Source: Gammaproteobacteria bacterium (GTDB taxonomy: Bacteria; Pseudomonadota; Gammaproteobacteria; Nitrosococcales; Methylophagaceae). From it: a stretch of 40,565 bases of DNA. The position numbers were made by a program, and so were the translations under genes. Numbering within the stretch: the first letter of the stretch is position 1; every line of letters begins with the position of its first letter. Below are positions 27,275 through 36,408 of this stretch, one piece after another. Under the pieces are notes generated by a model. It did no database searches, had not been told where the DNA came from, and saw only the letters and a program-made list of their open reading frames with translations. Location of the stretch: positions 1 through 40,565 of the forward strand of contig JARGFJ010000023.1 of the NCBI GenBank assembly GCA_029210875.1, given 5' to 3'.

Positions 27275-27289
27275 ATGCGTGCTCGTTTT

Positions 27290-28408
27290 TTATAGCGTTA
27301 ATTCAAATTGATTTTGAATAAAAACGCGACCATTGATCACTATCTCAACCAGATGAATGCCAGCATAATACGTCCGGGTTGATATGGCTTTGATTGGATG
27401 TTTTTTAATTAAATCATAGTGTTCAAATGGCATTAATGTGAGCGTTTTCCATTTAAACACTTTACTCGTTGATTGTCCGTTGGCTTTGATATGATGCACC
27501 TTGTAATCAAGCACAATGGTTTGCTGTTCGCTTGATTCTGATTGTAACGATAATGCCATTTCAATATCTTGTCCTAGTGATATTGAGTGGGGCGTCAATT
27601 GAAAGTTTAAAACAACCAATTGCGGCTGTGGGTTATAAGCTAAGATCTCAAATGCAGATGGTTGGCCTGCCTTAATCAAACTTCTTAACGCCTGTTTAAT
27701 AATCCATTGACGTTCATTTGAAGCATCACTACGCCAGGTCTGGCAAAGGCTTGTAACCAGATTGGGATGATCTTTAGAAATATCGTTCAGATTATTAGCA
27801 ACAGATTTTCTAACATAAAGACTGGGATCATCTTTAAGCTGTTCTAAAATTTCAATCACTGGCGCTGGTTCAAGACGCAAGGTTTTTAGCTGTTTACCCC
27901 AAGGTAATCTGGGACGGCAGCCTTCTGATGCTAAGCGTCTAACATGCTCATCATCATGTTGAGTCCATGCCAGCATACGTCGATGTGTTAATTCAAAATG
28001 AGTGTCTATCAAAGGTCTAACGGCAAATTCAGCACTAAATAACGAGGTTAAATTTTCCAATACATCCAAGGCTAGCTCTGGATGTTCAAGACCATAAACA
28101 CCAACATAATCAATCACAGGCCAGGCAGCAAATGAAAACCAGCCTGGTTGTTGCGACTTTTGAGGCCAATGTGATTTTAATTGCAATAATAGCCGTGCAG
28201 TCTCATTAAAATCATCAGGCAAAAATCTGCCTAATACGTTAATGATATGGTCTACACGTTGTTTTAACTCACGTTGTTCAAGTCCTAAACACGCATCATT
28301 GATAAAGCTGTCCGATGGGAAATCAGGTATAAGCTTGCTTAAGACATAGCTGATTTCAAGCACTGCATCTTTCGCCAGTTTGTCTTTCATGAGAATGGCT
28401 TCACTCAT
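27290..28408 (-). CDS. AlkC/AlkD-like DNA alkylation repair protein
   Basis: 372 residues. The first about 245 residues are HEAT-like helical pairs with features of the AlkC/AlkD DNA glycosylase family: RRLASEGCRPRLPWGKQL (about 163-180) and DDPSLYVRKSVANNLNDISKDHP (about 199-221). The last about 110 residues are beta-rich and look like the immunoglobulin-like domain found in the AlkC type. It would excise cationic alkylated bases such as 3-methyladenine. The start is uncertain: MSEAILMKDK offers two ATGs. It lies 12 bp downstream of rlmD and is probably co-transcribed. Confidence 0.8.
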   Translation of the reverse strand: MSEAILMKDKLAKDAVLEISYVLSKLIPDFPSDSFINDACLGLEQRELKQRVDHIINVLGRFLPDDFNETARLLLQLKSHWPQKSQQPGWFSFAAWPVIDYVGVYGLEHPELALDVLENLTSLFSAEFAVRPLIDTHFELTHRRMLAWTQHDDEHVRRLASEGCRPRLPWGKQLKTLRLEPAPVIEILEQLKDDPSLYVRKSVANNLNDISKDHPNLVTSLCQTWRSDASNERQWIIKQALRSLIKAGQPSAFEILAYNPQPQLVVLNFQLTPHSISLGQDIEMALSLQSESSEQQTIVLDYKVHHIKANGQSTSKVFKWKTLTLMPFEHYDLIKKHPIKAISTRTYYAGIHLVEIVINGRVFIQNQFELTL

Positions 28409-28420
28409 GAACTAGTCGGC

Positions 28421-29755
28421 CTAATTTTTAACAAATAATGCAATTGATTCAACATGGGTGGTATGAGGAAACATATCCATCACACCGGTAGAAACCAGTT
28501 TATATCCATGTTTATTAACCAGCTCTCCGGCATCACGTGCCAAGGTAGCCGGATTGCAGGATACATAGACCAAGCGCTCGGCTCCTAAATCCGCCAGTTG
28601 ATGCAAGACTTCAAACGCGCCACTACGAGGTGGATCAAGTAAGATCTTGTTAAAACCAGCCTTAGCCCAAGGGTAATCTTTTAATTGCGTTTTAGTTAAA
28701 TCCGCTTGTTCAAATACAGCGTTATGCAAGTTATTGTTAGCCGCATTTTTGCGTGCGTGTCGAACAAGTGCTTCATCACCTTCAACACCCACTACTTCGC
28801 TTACTTTTGTTGCCAGCGGTAAGGTGAAATTACCCAAGCCACAAAATAAATCCAAAATGCGATCATCAGCTGAAACAGCTAATAATTCCATTGCATAAGG
28901 AATCATTTTTTGATTAATACCAGCATTGACCTGAGTAAAGTCGTTCGGCTCAAACTCAAGTGTCAGACCTTGCTCAGGTGCATAACGTAATTGTGGATGT
29001 TCAGGCCAAATAGCAGCGACAGTATCGGGGCCACCCGGTTGCAGATAAATCCACAAATCATTGGCTTGACCATAGTTAATTAAGGCGTTTTGATCATCAT
29101 CAGATAATGGGTCAAGATTTCTGAATACTAATGCAACATGTTCATCATCCATCGCTACTTCTATTTGTGCGATGCGATTATGTGCTTCTAATGTCGCAAT
29201 CATATTGCCTAACTCAGCCAATCGCGCACCAACACGTTGATCCAATACCTCACATTGTTCTAATAACGCCAGATAGGGTGTGCCTTTTTCGCGAAACCCT
29301 ACCAACACCCGTTCTTTTTTAGGCACATATTTAACTCCTAAACGGGCTTTACGGCGATAACCCCATAGTGGGCCAGTTAATGGTTCCAACCAATTTTCAG
29401 GTGTTAATTGTCCAAAATGGGTTAAGTGTTCTTTTAAAGTTTGCTGTTTTAATGCTAACTGAGCTTCCGGCTTCATATGCATCAAACTACAACCACCACA
29501 TAGACCAAAGTGCTGACATTGTGCTGCAACACGATCGTCTGAGGCACCGCTGATTACTTCAACTATCTTGGCTTCATCAAATTTGCTGTGTTTTTTAGTA
29601 TAAAGTGCTGTGACAGTTTCTCCGGCTAAAGCCCCGTCTACAAACAAAATTTTACCATCAATACGAGCAATGCCTCGGCCATCATGGCCTAATGATTCTA
29701 TCGTTACGTCGATTGGATCTTGCGGTAATTTTTGTCTGCGATTACGTCGTGCCAT
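28421..29755 (-). CDS. rlmD: 23S rRNA (uracil-1939-C5)-methyltransferase RlmD
   Basis: 444 residues. The N-terminal TRAM domain (about 10-68) contains ESLGHDGRGIARIDGK. Iron-sulfur cysteines appear in CQHFGLCGGC (about 79-88), with a further Cys near 168 (LEQCEVL). The SAM-binding motif is LDLFCGLGNFTLPLA (about 299-313). LDPPRSG and SCNPATLARD carry the catalytic residues of RumA-type enzymes. Full length for RlmD. It methylates U1939 of 23S rRNA with SAM. It has its own start region, separated from ydbL by a terminator. Confidence 0.96.
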   Translation of the reverse strand: MARRNRRQKLPQDPIDVTIESLGHDGRGIARIDGKILFVDGALAGETVTALYTKKHSKFDEAKIVEVISGASDDRVAAQCQHFGLCGGCSLMHMKPEAQLALKQQTLKEHLTHFGQLTPENWLEPLTGPLWGYRRKARLGVKYVPKKERVLVGFREKGTPYLALLEQCEVLDQRVGARLAELGNMIATLEAHNRIAQIEVAMDDEHVALVFRNLDPLSDDDQNALINYGQANDLWIYLQPGGPDTVAAIWPEHPQLRYAPEQGLTLEFEPNDFTQVNAGINQKMIPYAMELLAVSADDRILDLFCGLGNFTLPLATKVSEVVGVEGDEALVRHARKNAANNNLHNAVFEQADLTKTQLKDYPWAKAGFNKILLDPPRSGAFEVLHQLADLGAERLVYVSCNPATLARDAGELVNKHGYKLVSTGVMDMFPHTTHVESIALFVKN

Positions 29756-29780
29756 TACTGTTTCTCTAAAATCTAAAATA

Positions 29781-29816
29781 AAAAATCCAGTGATGTTACA
29801 ACATCACTGGATTTTT
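29781..29816 (-). terminator. Strong terminator of the ydbL operon
   Basis: AATCCAGTGATGT and ACATCACTGGATT form a perfect 13-bp stem around a 4-nt loop with T-runs on both sides. It lies between ydbL and rlmD and should end the long minus-strand transcript. Confidence 0.9.
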
Positions 29817-29853
29817 GTCGGATTACTGACTTAAATATATCTCTAGTATTTGT

Positions 29854-30465
29854 TTATTTTTGTTGCCAACTGCCAGCAGATTGATACCACCAACCACTTG
29901 CGGCATTACTGATCCAACGTCGTGAAAATGTTGCTTGAATATCGGCTTTCCACTCTGGGTGACCATTGGCTCTAGCAATTTCTGCATACAAGGCATTGCG
30001 ATCAGCATTTTCAGCTGCAACCAGACCTTTGACGGTATTTCTATCTTTTAACGCAATCGCTTTTGCATCTCTGACAGTCACTAAACCATCTTCGGTCAAA
30101 CCAACCGCCCCACTCTCATAATACGCTTTTAAACTATCATGGCGTGCTTTCATTTGGCTTTGTAAGGTGGCAACAGCAGGTGAATTAATGTTTAAATTAG
30201 CCTCAGCAGCAGCTGGCGATACCAACCAATCCAATACCTGCATTGCGACAGGATAATTATGTTTTTGGATTGCACTGTCTTTTTGTGAGTCTTTATTTTG
30301 ATCAGAGCTCGATCCAGCTGGCGCAGTTTCAGGCCCCCATACATCTTCGATAATACGATCAGCAGCTTTTTCAGCGGCGGCGGCTGGGAAATAAATATTG
30401 ATTGTGACACACGAAACTAACATCAATCCCGCCACACTACTTGTTAACCATTTAATTAATTTCAT
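29854..30465 (-). CDS. YdbL/DUF1318-family lipoprotein
   Basis: 203 residues. The N-terminus SVAGLMLVSC is a lipoprotein signal with the lipid-bearing Cys at about residue 19, then VTINIYFPAAAAEKAADRII, a pattern common in this family. The DUF1318 domain spans about 95-185 (LTEDGLVTVRDAKAI, RNALYAEIARANG). YdbL acts with YdbH and YnbE in envelope lipid homeostasis. Here a lipobox and a DUF1318 domain are in one protein directly after ydbH, and no separate ynbE is seen, so it may combine both roles. A low-complexity charged linker lies at about 50-68. Confidence 0.8.
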   Translation of the reverse strand: MKLIKWLTSSVAGLMLVSCVTINIYFPAAAAEKAADRIIEDVWGPETAPAGSSSDQNKDSQKDSAIQKHNYPVAMQVLDWLVSPAAAEANLNINSPAVATLQSQMKARHDSLKAYYESGAVGLTEDGLVTVRDAKAIALKDRNTVKGLVAAENADRNALYAEIARANGHPEWKADIQATFSRRWISNAASGWWYQSAGSWQQK

Positions 30466-30491
30466 ATTATTTCCTTTTTTAAAGCCACCAC

Positions 30492-32546
30492 TTACTGGAC
30501 GACTGGGCCTGAACTATTTTGTACCGCTTTTAATCGCTCAATCAGATCTGACCAATCTACCCGACGAGTATAACCAACTACGTTAATCCGTGGCGGCAAA
30601 CCGCCACCTTTCACAATGTAATAACCATTTTCCGTTTCTTCAACACCTGACATTTGGCAGACATTGTTTAATAACTGGCAACTTAGACCTAAACGTTGAT
30701 AGGAAAAATCCTCAAAAAACCGTAAAAAGCTACGTGATAAAATACCACTGGCACCACCACCAATTTGCGAGAGGTTATCTACGGCTCGTTGGCTGATTTT
30801 TCGGCGACTTTTGTCACCTTCAGGTGTCGCAAATTGAGCCTCAAATTGCACTGGCTGCCAATTAGCTAAACGTAGATTTTTTACTGTTCCATCCAGTTTG
30901 CCGGTTATTTTACCAAAATCAAATGTGCTCGTAAGTGTTTCTAAATCCAAACCTACAAGATCAATATTGCCATAGAGCTGAGGCAACGCGCCAAAGGGTT
31001 TATTTAGGCGTAAATCACGAATTACTGTGGTACCTTCAAATAGTTTCACCATCAAGGCACCATCAACCTCTATTTTTTGATCAACATAACTCACTCTGGG
31101 AATAACACCCGATAACTTGCCATGCAACAATGGCCAGTCTAAGGCTGCACTCAACGGCTCCATTGAAATAGGCGTTAATAAACCATCAAACGACCATGTT
31201 GCGTGTTCACCGTCAGGATAATGCAATTGAAGTTGATTGAGTTGAAGTTCACCATCCAGAATGGGTAAATGCCAGGTTTCAGTTAAATTAAGTGTTGAAG
31301 AATCGACCTCAGCCCGCAAACCAGATGCTCCCATTGCAATAGAATAGATATAAGCGCCGTGCCAGCTAAGATCCGTCGTCATGACATTATCAGAATTGGT
31401 CCAGGCTAAATTGCCCGAAAGTGCATCAATACCAAAGCGTTGAGCTTGATCATCAATATAGATATCATCCAAGCCGAGTAATAATTGATAGTTATCGGCT
31501 GTTTGTTGGTAGTGCATTTGAACCTGCCCCGCCAATTCCAAGTTATCGACAGCAGTTCCTGTCATAAAGGGTTGCAACCATGTCTTGTAAAGCGAACTTA
31601 GCGCTGTTTTATTTAACGTAATATCTGCCTGTGTGATGTTTGTATCATGAACAGTTAAACCGCCAGATAATTGCACTACATTCGGTTGATTAAACTCAAA
31701 ATGACTCACCGTTACCAGCTTATGTTGCTGTTGCCATTGACCTTGCCCACTAAATGAAAATGGCGTTGCACTGGTATCAATAAAGATAGGCTCTGCATAG
31801 GCTTGACCACCATTTACTGTTAGCTGTGTTTGCCAAAGCCAATTTTTGTGTTGTTGCTCAAGTTTAGCTTGCATAGTGACAGCCAATTGCTCTGACACAT
31901 AGCGACCGACACTATCACTGACATTCAAAGACGTGGTGCTAATATCCAGTTCTGCTTTCTCAATGACATCAGCATGTCCGACTAAATCAATATGAAAGGT
32001 GATAGTGCCGTCACTATCCCAATCAGCAAGTGCCTGCGGTTCAGCACTAAGATAAGGTAACACGGTCGTTAACACTTTTTGTATCTGAACTTGCGGACTA
32101 TCAATTATGGCGTGCCACCTTGATTGATCCTGCCAGTCAAGATCAACTTTAATCGTTGCATCAGCAATATTTAAATCTGACACAATCAAATGATACTGAT
32201 TATTATCGGGTTTAGCGCTTAGCTGGAAATGAACATTTTGTTTGCCCAAATCAGCATGAGTAAAGCCAAATTGACCTTTTTGGCAGGAGAAGTGTTGTGC
32301 TTGAATAACAAGCTGTTTGCAGGTGAGTGTAATATGTTTCACTCGTCCGACAGGTGCTGGTAACTGCATAGAATCTGCTTTAGCAATCAGACTTAAACCA
32401 GTTGTAGTCAGCGTCACGTCAAACTGAGCATTGTCAGCTTGGATATCATTAAATAGCCATTTACCAATTGATAAACTAAAACTATCGCTGGCAATAGCGA
32501 CGGTAGCAAACAGCCATAACGCACACGCAGCGATTAGCTTATTCAT
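30492..32546 (-). CDS. YdbH-like AsmA-type intermembrane lipid transport protein
   Basis: 684 residues from an ATG at 32546, which gives a signal sequence (MNKLIAACALWLFATVAIAS). The longer frame up to 32678 would overlap cysM and lacks a signal, so it is rejected. The body is beta-rich, as expected for a lipid-carrying groove protein bridging the inner and outer membrane. The C-terminal block (about 590-670: GGGASGILSRSFLRFFEDFSY, GGGLPPRINVVGYTRRVDW) is the conserved YdbH end. It starts 1 bp past the cysM stop and is followed by ydbL, the known partner. The function is by family. Confidence 0.82.
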   Translation of the reverse strand: MNKLIAACALWLFATVAIASDSFSLSIGKWLFNDIQADNAQFDVTLTTTGLSLIAKADSMQLPAPVGRVKHITLTCKQLVIQAQHFSCQKGQFGFTHADLGKQNVHFQLSAKPDNNQYHLIVSDLNIADATIKVDLDWQDQSRWHAIIDSPQVQIQKVLTTVLPYLSAEPQALADWDSDGTITFHIDLVGHADVIEKAELDISTTSLNVSDSVGRYVSEQLAVTMQAKLEQQHKNWLWQTQLTVNGGQAYAEPIFIDTSATPFSFSGQGQWQQQHKLVTVSHFEFNQPNVVQLSGGLTVHDTNITQADITLNKTALSSLYKTWLQPFMTGTAVDNLELAGQVQMHYQQTADNYQLLLGLDDIYIDDQAQRFGIDALSGNLAWTNSDNVMTTDLSWHGAYIYSIAMGASGLRAEVDSSTLNLTETWHLPILDGELQLNQLQLHYPDGEHATWSFDGLLTPISMEPLSAALDWPLLHGKLSGVIPRVSYVDQKIEVDGALMVKLFEGTTVIRDLRLNKPFGALPQLYGNIDLVGLDLETLTSTFDFGKITGKLDGTVKNLRLANWQPVQFEAQFATPEGDKSRRKISQRAVDNLSQIGGGASGILSRSFLRFFEDFSYQRLGLSCQLLNNVCQMSGVEETENGYYIVKGGGLPPRINVVGYTRRVDWSDLIERLKAVQNSSGPVVQ

Positions 32547-32547
32547 A

Positions 32548-33435
32548 TTATTCTGCCGGGAAAACACCCGTAGACAAATAGCGATCACCACGGTCACAAA
32601 TAATACTAACGATGACGGCATGTTCAACTTGCTGAGAAAGTCGTAATGCCGCTGCAACTGCACCGCCTGACGATACACCGCAGAAGATACCTTCTTCTGA
32701 GGCTAAGCGTCGCATTGTGTCTTCAGCGACCTCCTGCTCCATATCAAGTATCATATCCACTCGTTCAGGTTCAAAGATGTCAGGTAAATAGTGTGCAGGC
32801 CATCGGCGAATACCGGGAATACTGGCACCATCAACAGGTTGTACGCCAACAATTTGAATTGCCGGGTTTTGTTCTTTCAAATAACGCGATGTACCCATTA
32901 TCGTACCAGTCGTCCCCATAGCACTGACAAAATGGGTGATTTCACCATCGGTATCACGCCAGATTTCTGGGCCAGTCGTTTGATAATGTGCCAAAGGGTT
33001 ATCAAAGTTGGCAAACTGATTTAAGACTTTACCTTTGCCTTGTTGCTGCATTTCCAGTGCACGATCCCGTGCTGATTCGATATTTTCAGTCAGGATAATT
33101 TCAGCGCCATATGCACGCATCGAAGCACGACGTTCTGCACTCATATTTTTTGGCATTAACAATACCATTCGATAACCCAATATGGCAGCAACCATCGCTA
33201 AAGCAATACCGGTATTACCACTTGTCGCCTCAATTAGGGTATCGCCAGGGGTAATATCACCTCGGTCTTGTGCGCGTTGAATCATCGTCATGACCGGTCT
33301 GTCTTTGACAGAACCAGCTGGATTATTACCCTCTAATTTAACCAGAATGATATTTGTTGTATCACCAGGCAAGCGCTGTAACCTGACTAAAGGTGTATTA
33401 CCAACACATGCTGCAATTGTAGGGTACTGTTTCAT
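32548..33435 (-). CDS. cysM: Cysteine synthase B (CysM)
   Basis: 295 residues. It condenses O-acetylserine with sulfide or thiosulfate using PLP. VGNTPLVRLQ is at 11-20, NNPAGSVKDRP holds the PLP Lys (K44), and TSGNTG binds the cofactor phosphate. The NPLAHYQTTGPEIWRDT and SSGGAVAAALR segments and the length suit CysM better than CysK. It starts 5 bp after the acpS stop, extending the core operon toward ydbH. Confidence 0.95.
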   Translation of the reverse strand: MKQYPTIAACVGNTPLVRLQRLPGDTTNIILVKLEGNNPAGSVKDRPVMTMIQRAQDRGDITPGDTLIEATSGNTGIALAMVAAILGYRMVLLMPKNMSAERRASMRAYGAEIILTENIESARDRALEMQQQGKGKVLNQFANFDNPLAHYQTTGPEIWRDTDGEITHFVSAMGTTGTIMGTSRYLKEQNPAIQIVGVQPVDGASIPGIRRWPAHYLPDIFEPERVDMILDMEQEVAEDTMRRLASEEGIFCGVSSGGAVAAALRLSQQVEHAVIVSIICDRGDRYLSTGVFPAE

Positions 33436-33440
33436 ATTAA

Positions 33441-33821
33441 CTATCCATTGACTAAGGTCACATAAGCAATCGCATAATCACCATCATCGCTTAAACTGAT
33501 CAAACTTTGACTAATATTAAATTGCTTGAGTAACTCTTGGGCTCGATTTGTAAAATGTAGTTCCGGTTTGCCTGCTGTATTGTTAGTCACTTCAATATGA
33601 CGCAAACTTAAACCATCGCGAAAGCCAGTGCCAAAAGCTTTGGAAGTGGCTTCTTTTGCTGCAAAACGTTTTGCTAAAAAGGCCGCTTTCTTAGTTGTGG
33701 TTTGAAACTGTTCAAATTCAGCATCGCTCAATATACGTTGAGCAATTTTGTGATGATGTTTATTTAATAAATCTTGCATACGTGCAATTTTTACTAAATC
33801 AGTTCCAATACCAAATATCAT
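33441..33821 (-). CDS. acpS: Holo-acyl-carrier-protein synthase AcpS
   Basis: 126 residues. It transfers 4'-phosphopantetheine from CoA to acyl carrier protein. [12 protein letters not shown] (D8) and [17 protein letters not shown] contain the metal-binding Asp and Glu and the basic signature. The length is standard. It overlaps pdxJ by 4 bp (33818-33821), the usual gammaproteobacterial arrangement. Confidence 0.96.
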   Translation of the reverse strand: MIFGIGTDLVKIARMQDLLNKHHHKIAQRILSDAEFEQFQTTTKKAAFLAKRFAAKEATSKAFGTGFRDGLSLRHIEVTNNTAGKPELHFTNRAQELLKQFNISQSLISLSDDGDYAIAYVTLVNG

Positions 33822-34549
33822 GGCCTGCGTGCATCCAAAATGAGTTGTTTCATTTCACGGACTGCACTTTGGAAACCGGTAAAGACGGAACGAGCCACAA
33901 TTGCATGACCAATATTTAACTCAACAACAGTTGGAATTTGAGCAATCGCTTGCACATTATGATAATTAAGACCATGGCCGGCGTTAACTTGTAGGCCCAG
34001 GTTGTGAGCATAATGCACCGCATCACTAATAATCTGACGTTCATGCTGAGCATCTTTTTGAGTTTCAGCATCGGCATAACGGCCAGTGTGAAGTTCAACC
34101 ACTGGCGCGCCACAGGCAACAGCTGCATCAATTTGAGCAAAATCAGGGTCAATAAACAAAGAAACCGTCACATTAGCATTAGCTAAGCGTTGGCACGCAG
34201 CTTTGATTTTGTCTTGTTGTCCTACAATATCAAGGCCACCTTCGGTAGTCAGTTCTTCACGACGTTCAGGCACTAAACAACAATCTGCTGGCCGGTATTT
34301 TTCAGCCATCGCCAACATTTCTTCCGTCACCGCCATTTCAAGATTCATTTTAGTTTGCAAAATATCAGATAACATCGCTACATCACGTTCTTGAATATGA
34401 CGGCGATCTTCACGTAAATGCAATGTAATACTATCAGCACCGGCTTGTTCTGCTTCAATTGCAGCTTGAACCGGATCAGGATAGCGCGTACCACGTGCTT
34501 GTCTTAATGTGGCCACATGATCAATGTTCACACCTAAATAAATCGACAT
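33818..34549 (-). CDS. pdxJ: Pyridoxine 5'-phosphate synthase PdxJ
   Basis: 243 residues, a TIM barrel. [16 protein letters not shown] opens the protein, then [15 protein letters not shown] and [11 protein letters not shown] carry active-site His and Glu residues, and [11 protein letters not shown] the third catalytic His. It condenses deoxyxylulose phosphate with 3-amino-2-oxopropyl phosphate to give pyridoxine phosphate. The product's derivative PLP is used by CysM and AspC in this window. It is followed directly by acpS. Confidence 0.97.
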   Translation of the reverse strand: MSIYLGVNIDHVATLRQARGTRYPDPVQAAIEAEQAGADSITLHLREDRRHIQERDVAMLSDILQTKMNLEMAVTEEMLAMAEKYRPADCCLVPERREELTTEGGLDIVGQQDKIKAACQRLANANVTVSLFIDPDFAQIDAAVACGAPVVELHTGRYADAETQKDAQHERQIISDAVHYAHNLGLQVNAGHGLNYHNVQAIAQIPTVVELNIGHAIVARSVFTGFQSAVREMKQLILDARRP

Positions 34550-34568
34550 AAATCTTTCTTAACCTTCG

Positions 34569-35282
34569 TTATGAGTTGCTAGTTTGCATTTGAGCAAATA
34601 ATTGGCGGCTTTGCAGTGGTTTTCCATCCAAATAGAAATGTATCACGCTACGCATCATTTTTTTTATTTCATTCAAACTTTGCTGATCAAAATCAGTTTC
34701 TGTAATTAAGTGCCGTAAGCTTCGACCTGAAATTGTTGGATAATTACTCTGCGTTGTTTGGCAAAATAAACCCGCATCAGGTCTATAATAATAATCCTTA
34801 TTATCAGCTATTTTTAGTTCGGTTTCGACCTCATGATCTAATACAAGCCCATAGCCTATATGCGTTAGTAATTGTTTTTCAAAAAGTCGTAAAGCGATTT
34901 CTATGTTTTTTCCAGCATCCAAAGCAGCCAAAACCTGTTTATAACCATAAAACAAATCTGGTTCAGCTATATGCCGAGGGAATAGTCTAACCAGCAATTC
35001 ATTGATATATAAGCCACATAAACTGGCATGGCCTGTCAGTAAATAGGGAGCGGATTCGGCTTCTACCGCGGTTACCGTCGCTAAGTCACTTTGCCCCATC
35101 CATGACAACAGTAATGGCTGATAAATCTGTAATACACCTTTTTGACTACGCTTATTATTCGATACACCTTTAGCAAACAGGTTGACTCGGCCATGATGTT
35201 CAGTAAATACATCAAGTAATCTACTTGATTCTCTAAACGGCCGTTGATGAAGAATAAAAGCGGAGGCAAATTCGATTTTCAA
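34569..35282 (-). CDS. recO: DNA repair protein RecO
   Basis: 237 residues from a TTG at 35282; the frame extends to another TTG at 35300. SAFILHQRPFRESSRLLDVFTEHHGRVNLFAKG is the RecO OB-fold start, and the helical domain follows (LCGLYINELLVRLFPRH). RecO loads RecA onto SSB-coated DNA with RecR. There is no ATG at the expected N-terminus and no good ribosome-binding site, because a repeat insertion ends about 20 bp upstream. Expression may therefore be altered compared with the normal tightly packed era-recO junction. Confidence 0.93.
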   Translation of the reverse strand: MKIEFASAFILHQRPFRESSRLLDVFTEHHGRVNLFAKGVSNNKRSQKGVLQIYQPLLLSWMGQSDLATVTAVEAESAPYLLTGHASLCGLYINELLVRLFPRHIAEPDLFYGYKQVLAALDAGKNIEIALRLFEKQLLTHIGYGLVLDHEVETELKIADNKDYYYRPDAGLFCQTTQSNYPTISGRSLRHLITETDFDQQSLNEIKKMMRSVIHFYLDGKPLQSRQLFAQMQTSNS

Positions 35283-35301
35283 GCCACTATACCCAATCAA
35301 C

Positions 35302-35391
35302 TTGAAGATGCTTGCTACTTTTACCGTTCGTGGTGAGCTTGTCGAATTGAAGATGCTTGCTACTTTTACCGTTCGTGGTGAGCTTGTCGAA
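35302..35391. repeat. Perfect 45-bp tandem duplication
   Basis: Two identical 45-bp units at 35302-35346 and 35347-35391. Each ends in GTTCGTGGTGAGCTTGTCGAA, a REP-like core. The unit count may vary between strains by slippage. Confidence 0.95.
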
Positions 35392-35497
35392 CCATGAACC
35401 TAAGTAAGCTAACCCATCGACTCTTCGACCAGCTCTGAGCTCAGGGTGAACGGAAATTTTTAGCACTATCTGCATCTTCAATGACCACGGGTATGTG
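35371..35497. repeat. REP-like palindromic repeat insertion, copy 2
   Basis: GTTCGTGGT (35371-35379) and ACCATGAAC (35391-35399) pair around GAGCTTGTCGA. Further right, the reverse complement of 35400-35497 repeats the block order found at 23614-23690 (TACCCGTGGTCATTG, GATAGTGCTAAAAA, CCCTGAGC). With the tandem units it forms about 200 bp between era and recO. Confidence 0.7.
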
Positions 35498-35502
35498 ACC
35501 TT

Positions 35503-36408
35503 TTACATGTCGTCGTTATAGCCCAGATTTTTTAGCATACGCTCGTTATCGCCCCAACCTTCTCGAACCTTGACCCACAAGCGTAAAAACACTTTGCATC
35601 CAAATAGCTTTTCCATTTCTATTCGCGCATCTTTTCCAACCGACTTCAGTAACTCGCCTTTTTTACCAATGACTATCGATTTTTGACCATCGCGCTCAAC
35701 ATAGATAACAGCACCGATCCGAAACAAACCGTTTTCATCATCAAACTGTTCAATTTCTACAGTGATTGAATAAGGTAATTCTTGGCCCAAATGACGAAAT
35801 AGTTTTTCACGGACGATTTCAGCAGCTAAAAAGCGTGAGCTACGATCGGTTAATTGATCCTCAGGGAAGATTAACTCACCTTCAGGCATGAGCTCTTCTA
35901 TCGCGTGTTCTAACTGTTCAATGTTGATCCCGCGTCGTGCTGAAATAGGAAACACGTTGTTAAAATCATATTTTGAAGATAATTTCTCAATATGTGGCAA
36001 CATGACTTCCTTATCTGCCAGTTTATCCATTTTGTTTATAACTAAAATAACCGGCGCTTTAGCACTGGTTTTTAAACGTTCCAGGACTTTGTCATCCTCA
36101 TCTGTCCAATTCATGCCATCAACAACAAATAAAATCACATCGACATCATCAATAGATGACGCGGCAGCTCTATTCATATAACGATTCATTGCTCGCTTAT
36201 CATCACTGTGTATTCCAGGTGTATCAACATAAATCAACTGACTTTGATCCGTTGTTTTAATGCCTAAAATACGATGCCGTGTGGTTTGAGGCCGGCGCGA
36301 TGTGATACAAAGTTTTTGGCCTAACACGCGATTGATTAAGGTCGATTTACCGACATTAGGCCGACCGATAATAGCGACATACCCAGATTTAAATGCATTG
36401 TCTGTCAT
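35503..36408 (-). CDS. era: GTPase Era
   Basis: 301 residues. G1 is GRPNVGKST (about 16-24), G2 RRPQTTRHRI, G3 DTPGIH, G4 NKMD. The C-terminal KH domain includes VIGKKGELLKSVGKDAR (about 242-258), which binds the 3' end of 16S rRNA in small-subunit assembly. It overlaps rnc by ATGA (36405-36408), as in most gammaproteobacteria. Confidence 0.98.
   Translation of the reverse strand: MTDNAFKSGYVAIIGRPNVGKSTLINRVLGQKLCITSRRPQTTRHRILGIKTTDQSQLIYVDTPGIHSDDKRAMNRYMNRAAASSIDDVDVILFVVDGMNWTDEDDKVLERLKTSAKAPVILVINKMDKLADKEVMLPHIEKLSSKYDFNNVFPISARRGINIEQLEHAIEELMPEGELIFPEDQLTDRSSRFLAAEIVREKLFRHLGQELPYSITVEIEQFDDENGLFRIGAVIYVERDGQKSIVIGKKGELLKSVGKDARIEMEKLFGCKVFLRLWVKVREGWGDNERMLKNLGYNDDM

Noticed and set aside
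30492-32678. YdbH start at 32678 (728 residues)
   Set aside because: It would overlap cysM by about 130 bp and hide the signal peptide; the ATG at 32546 is preferred.
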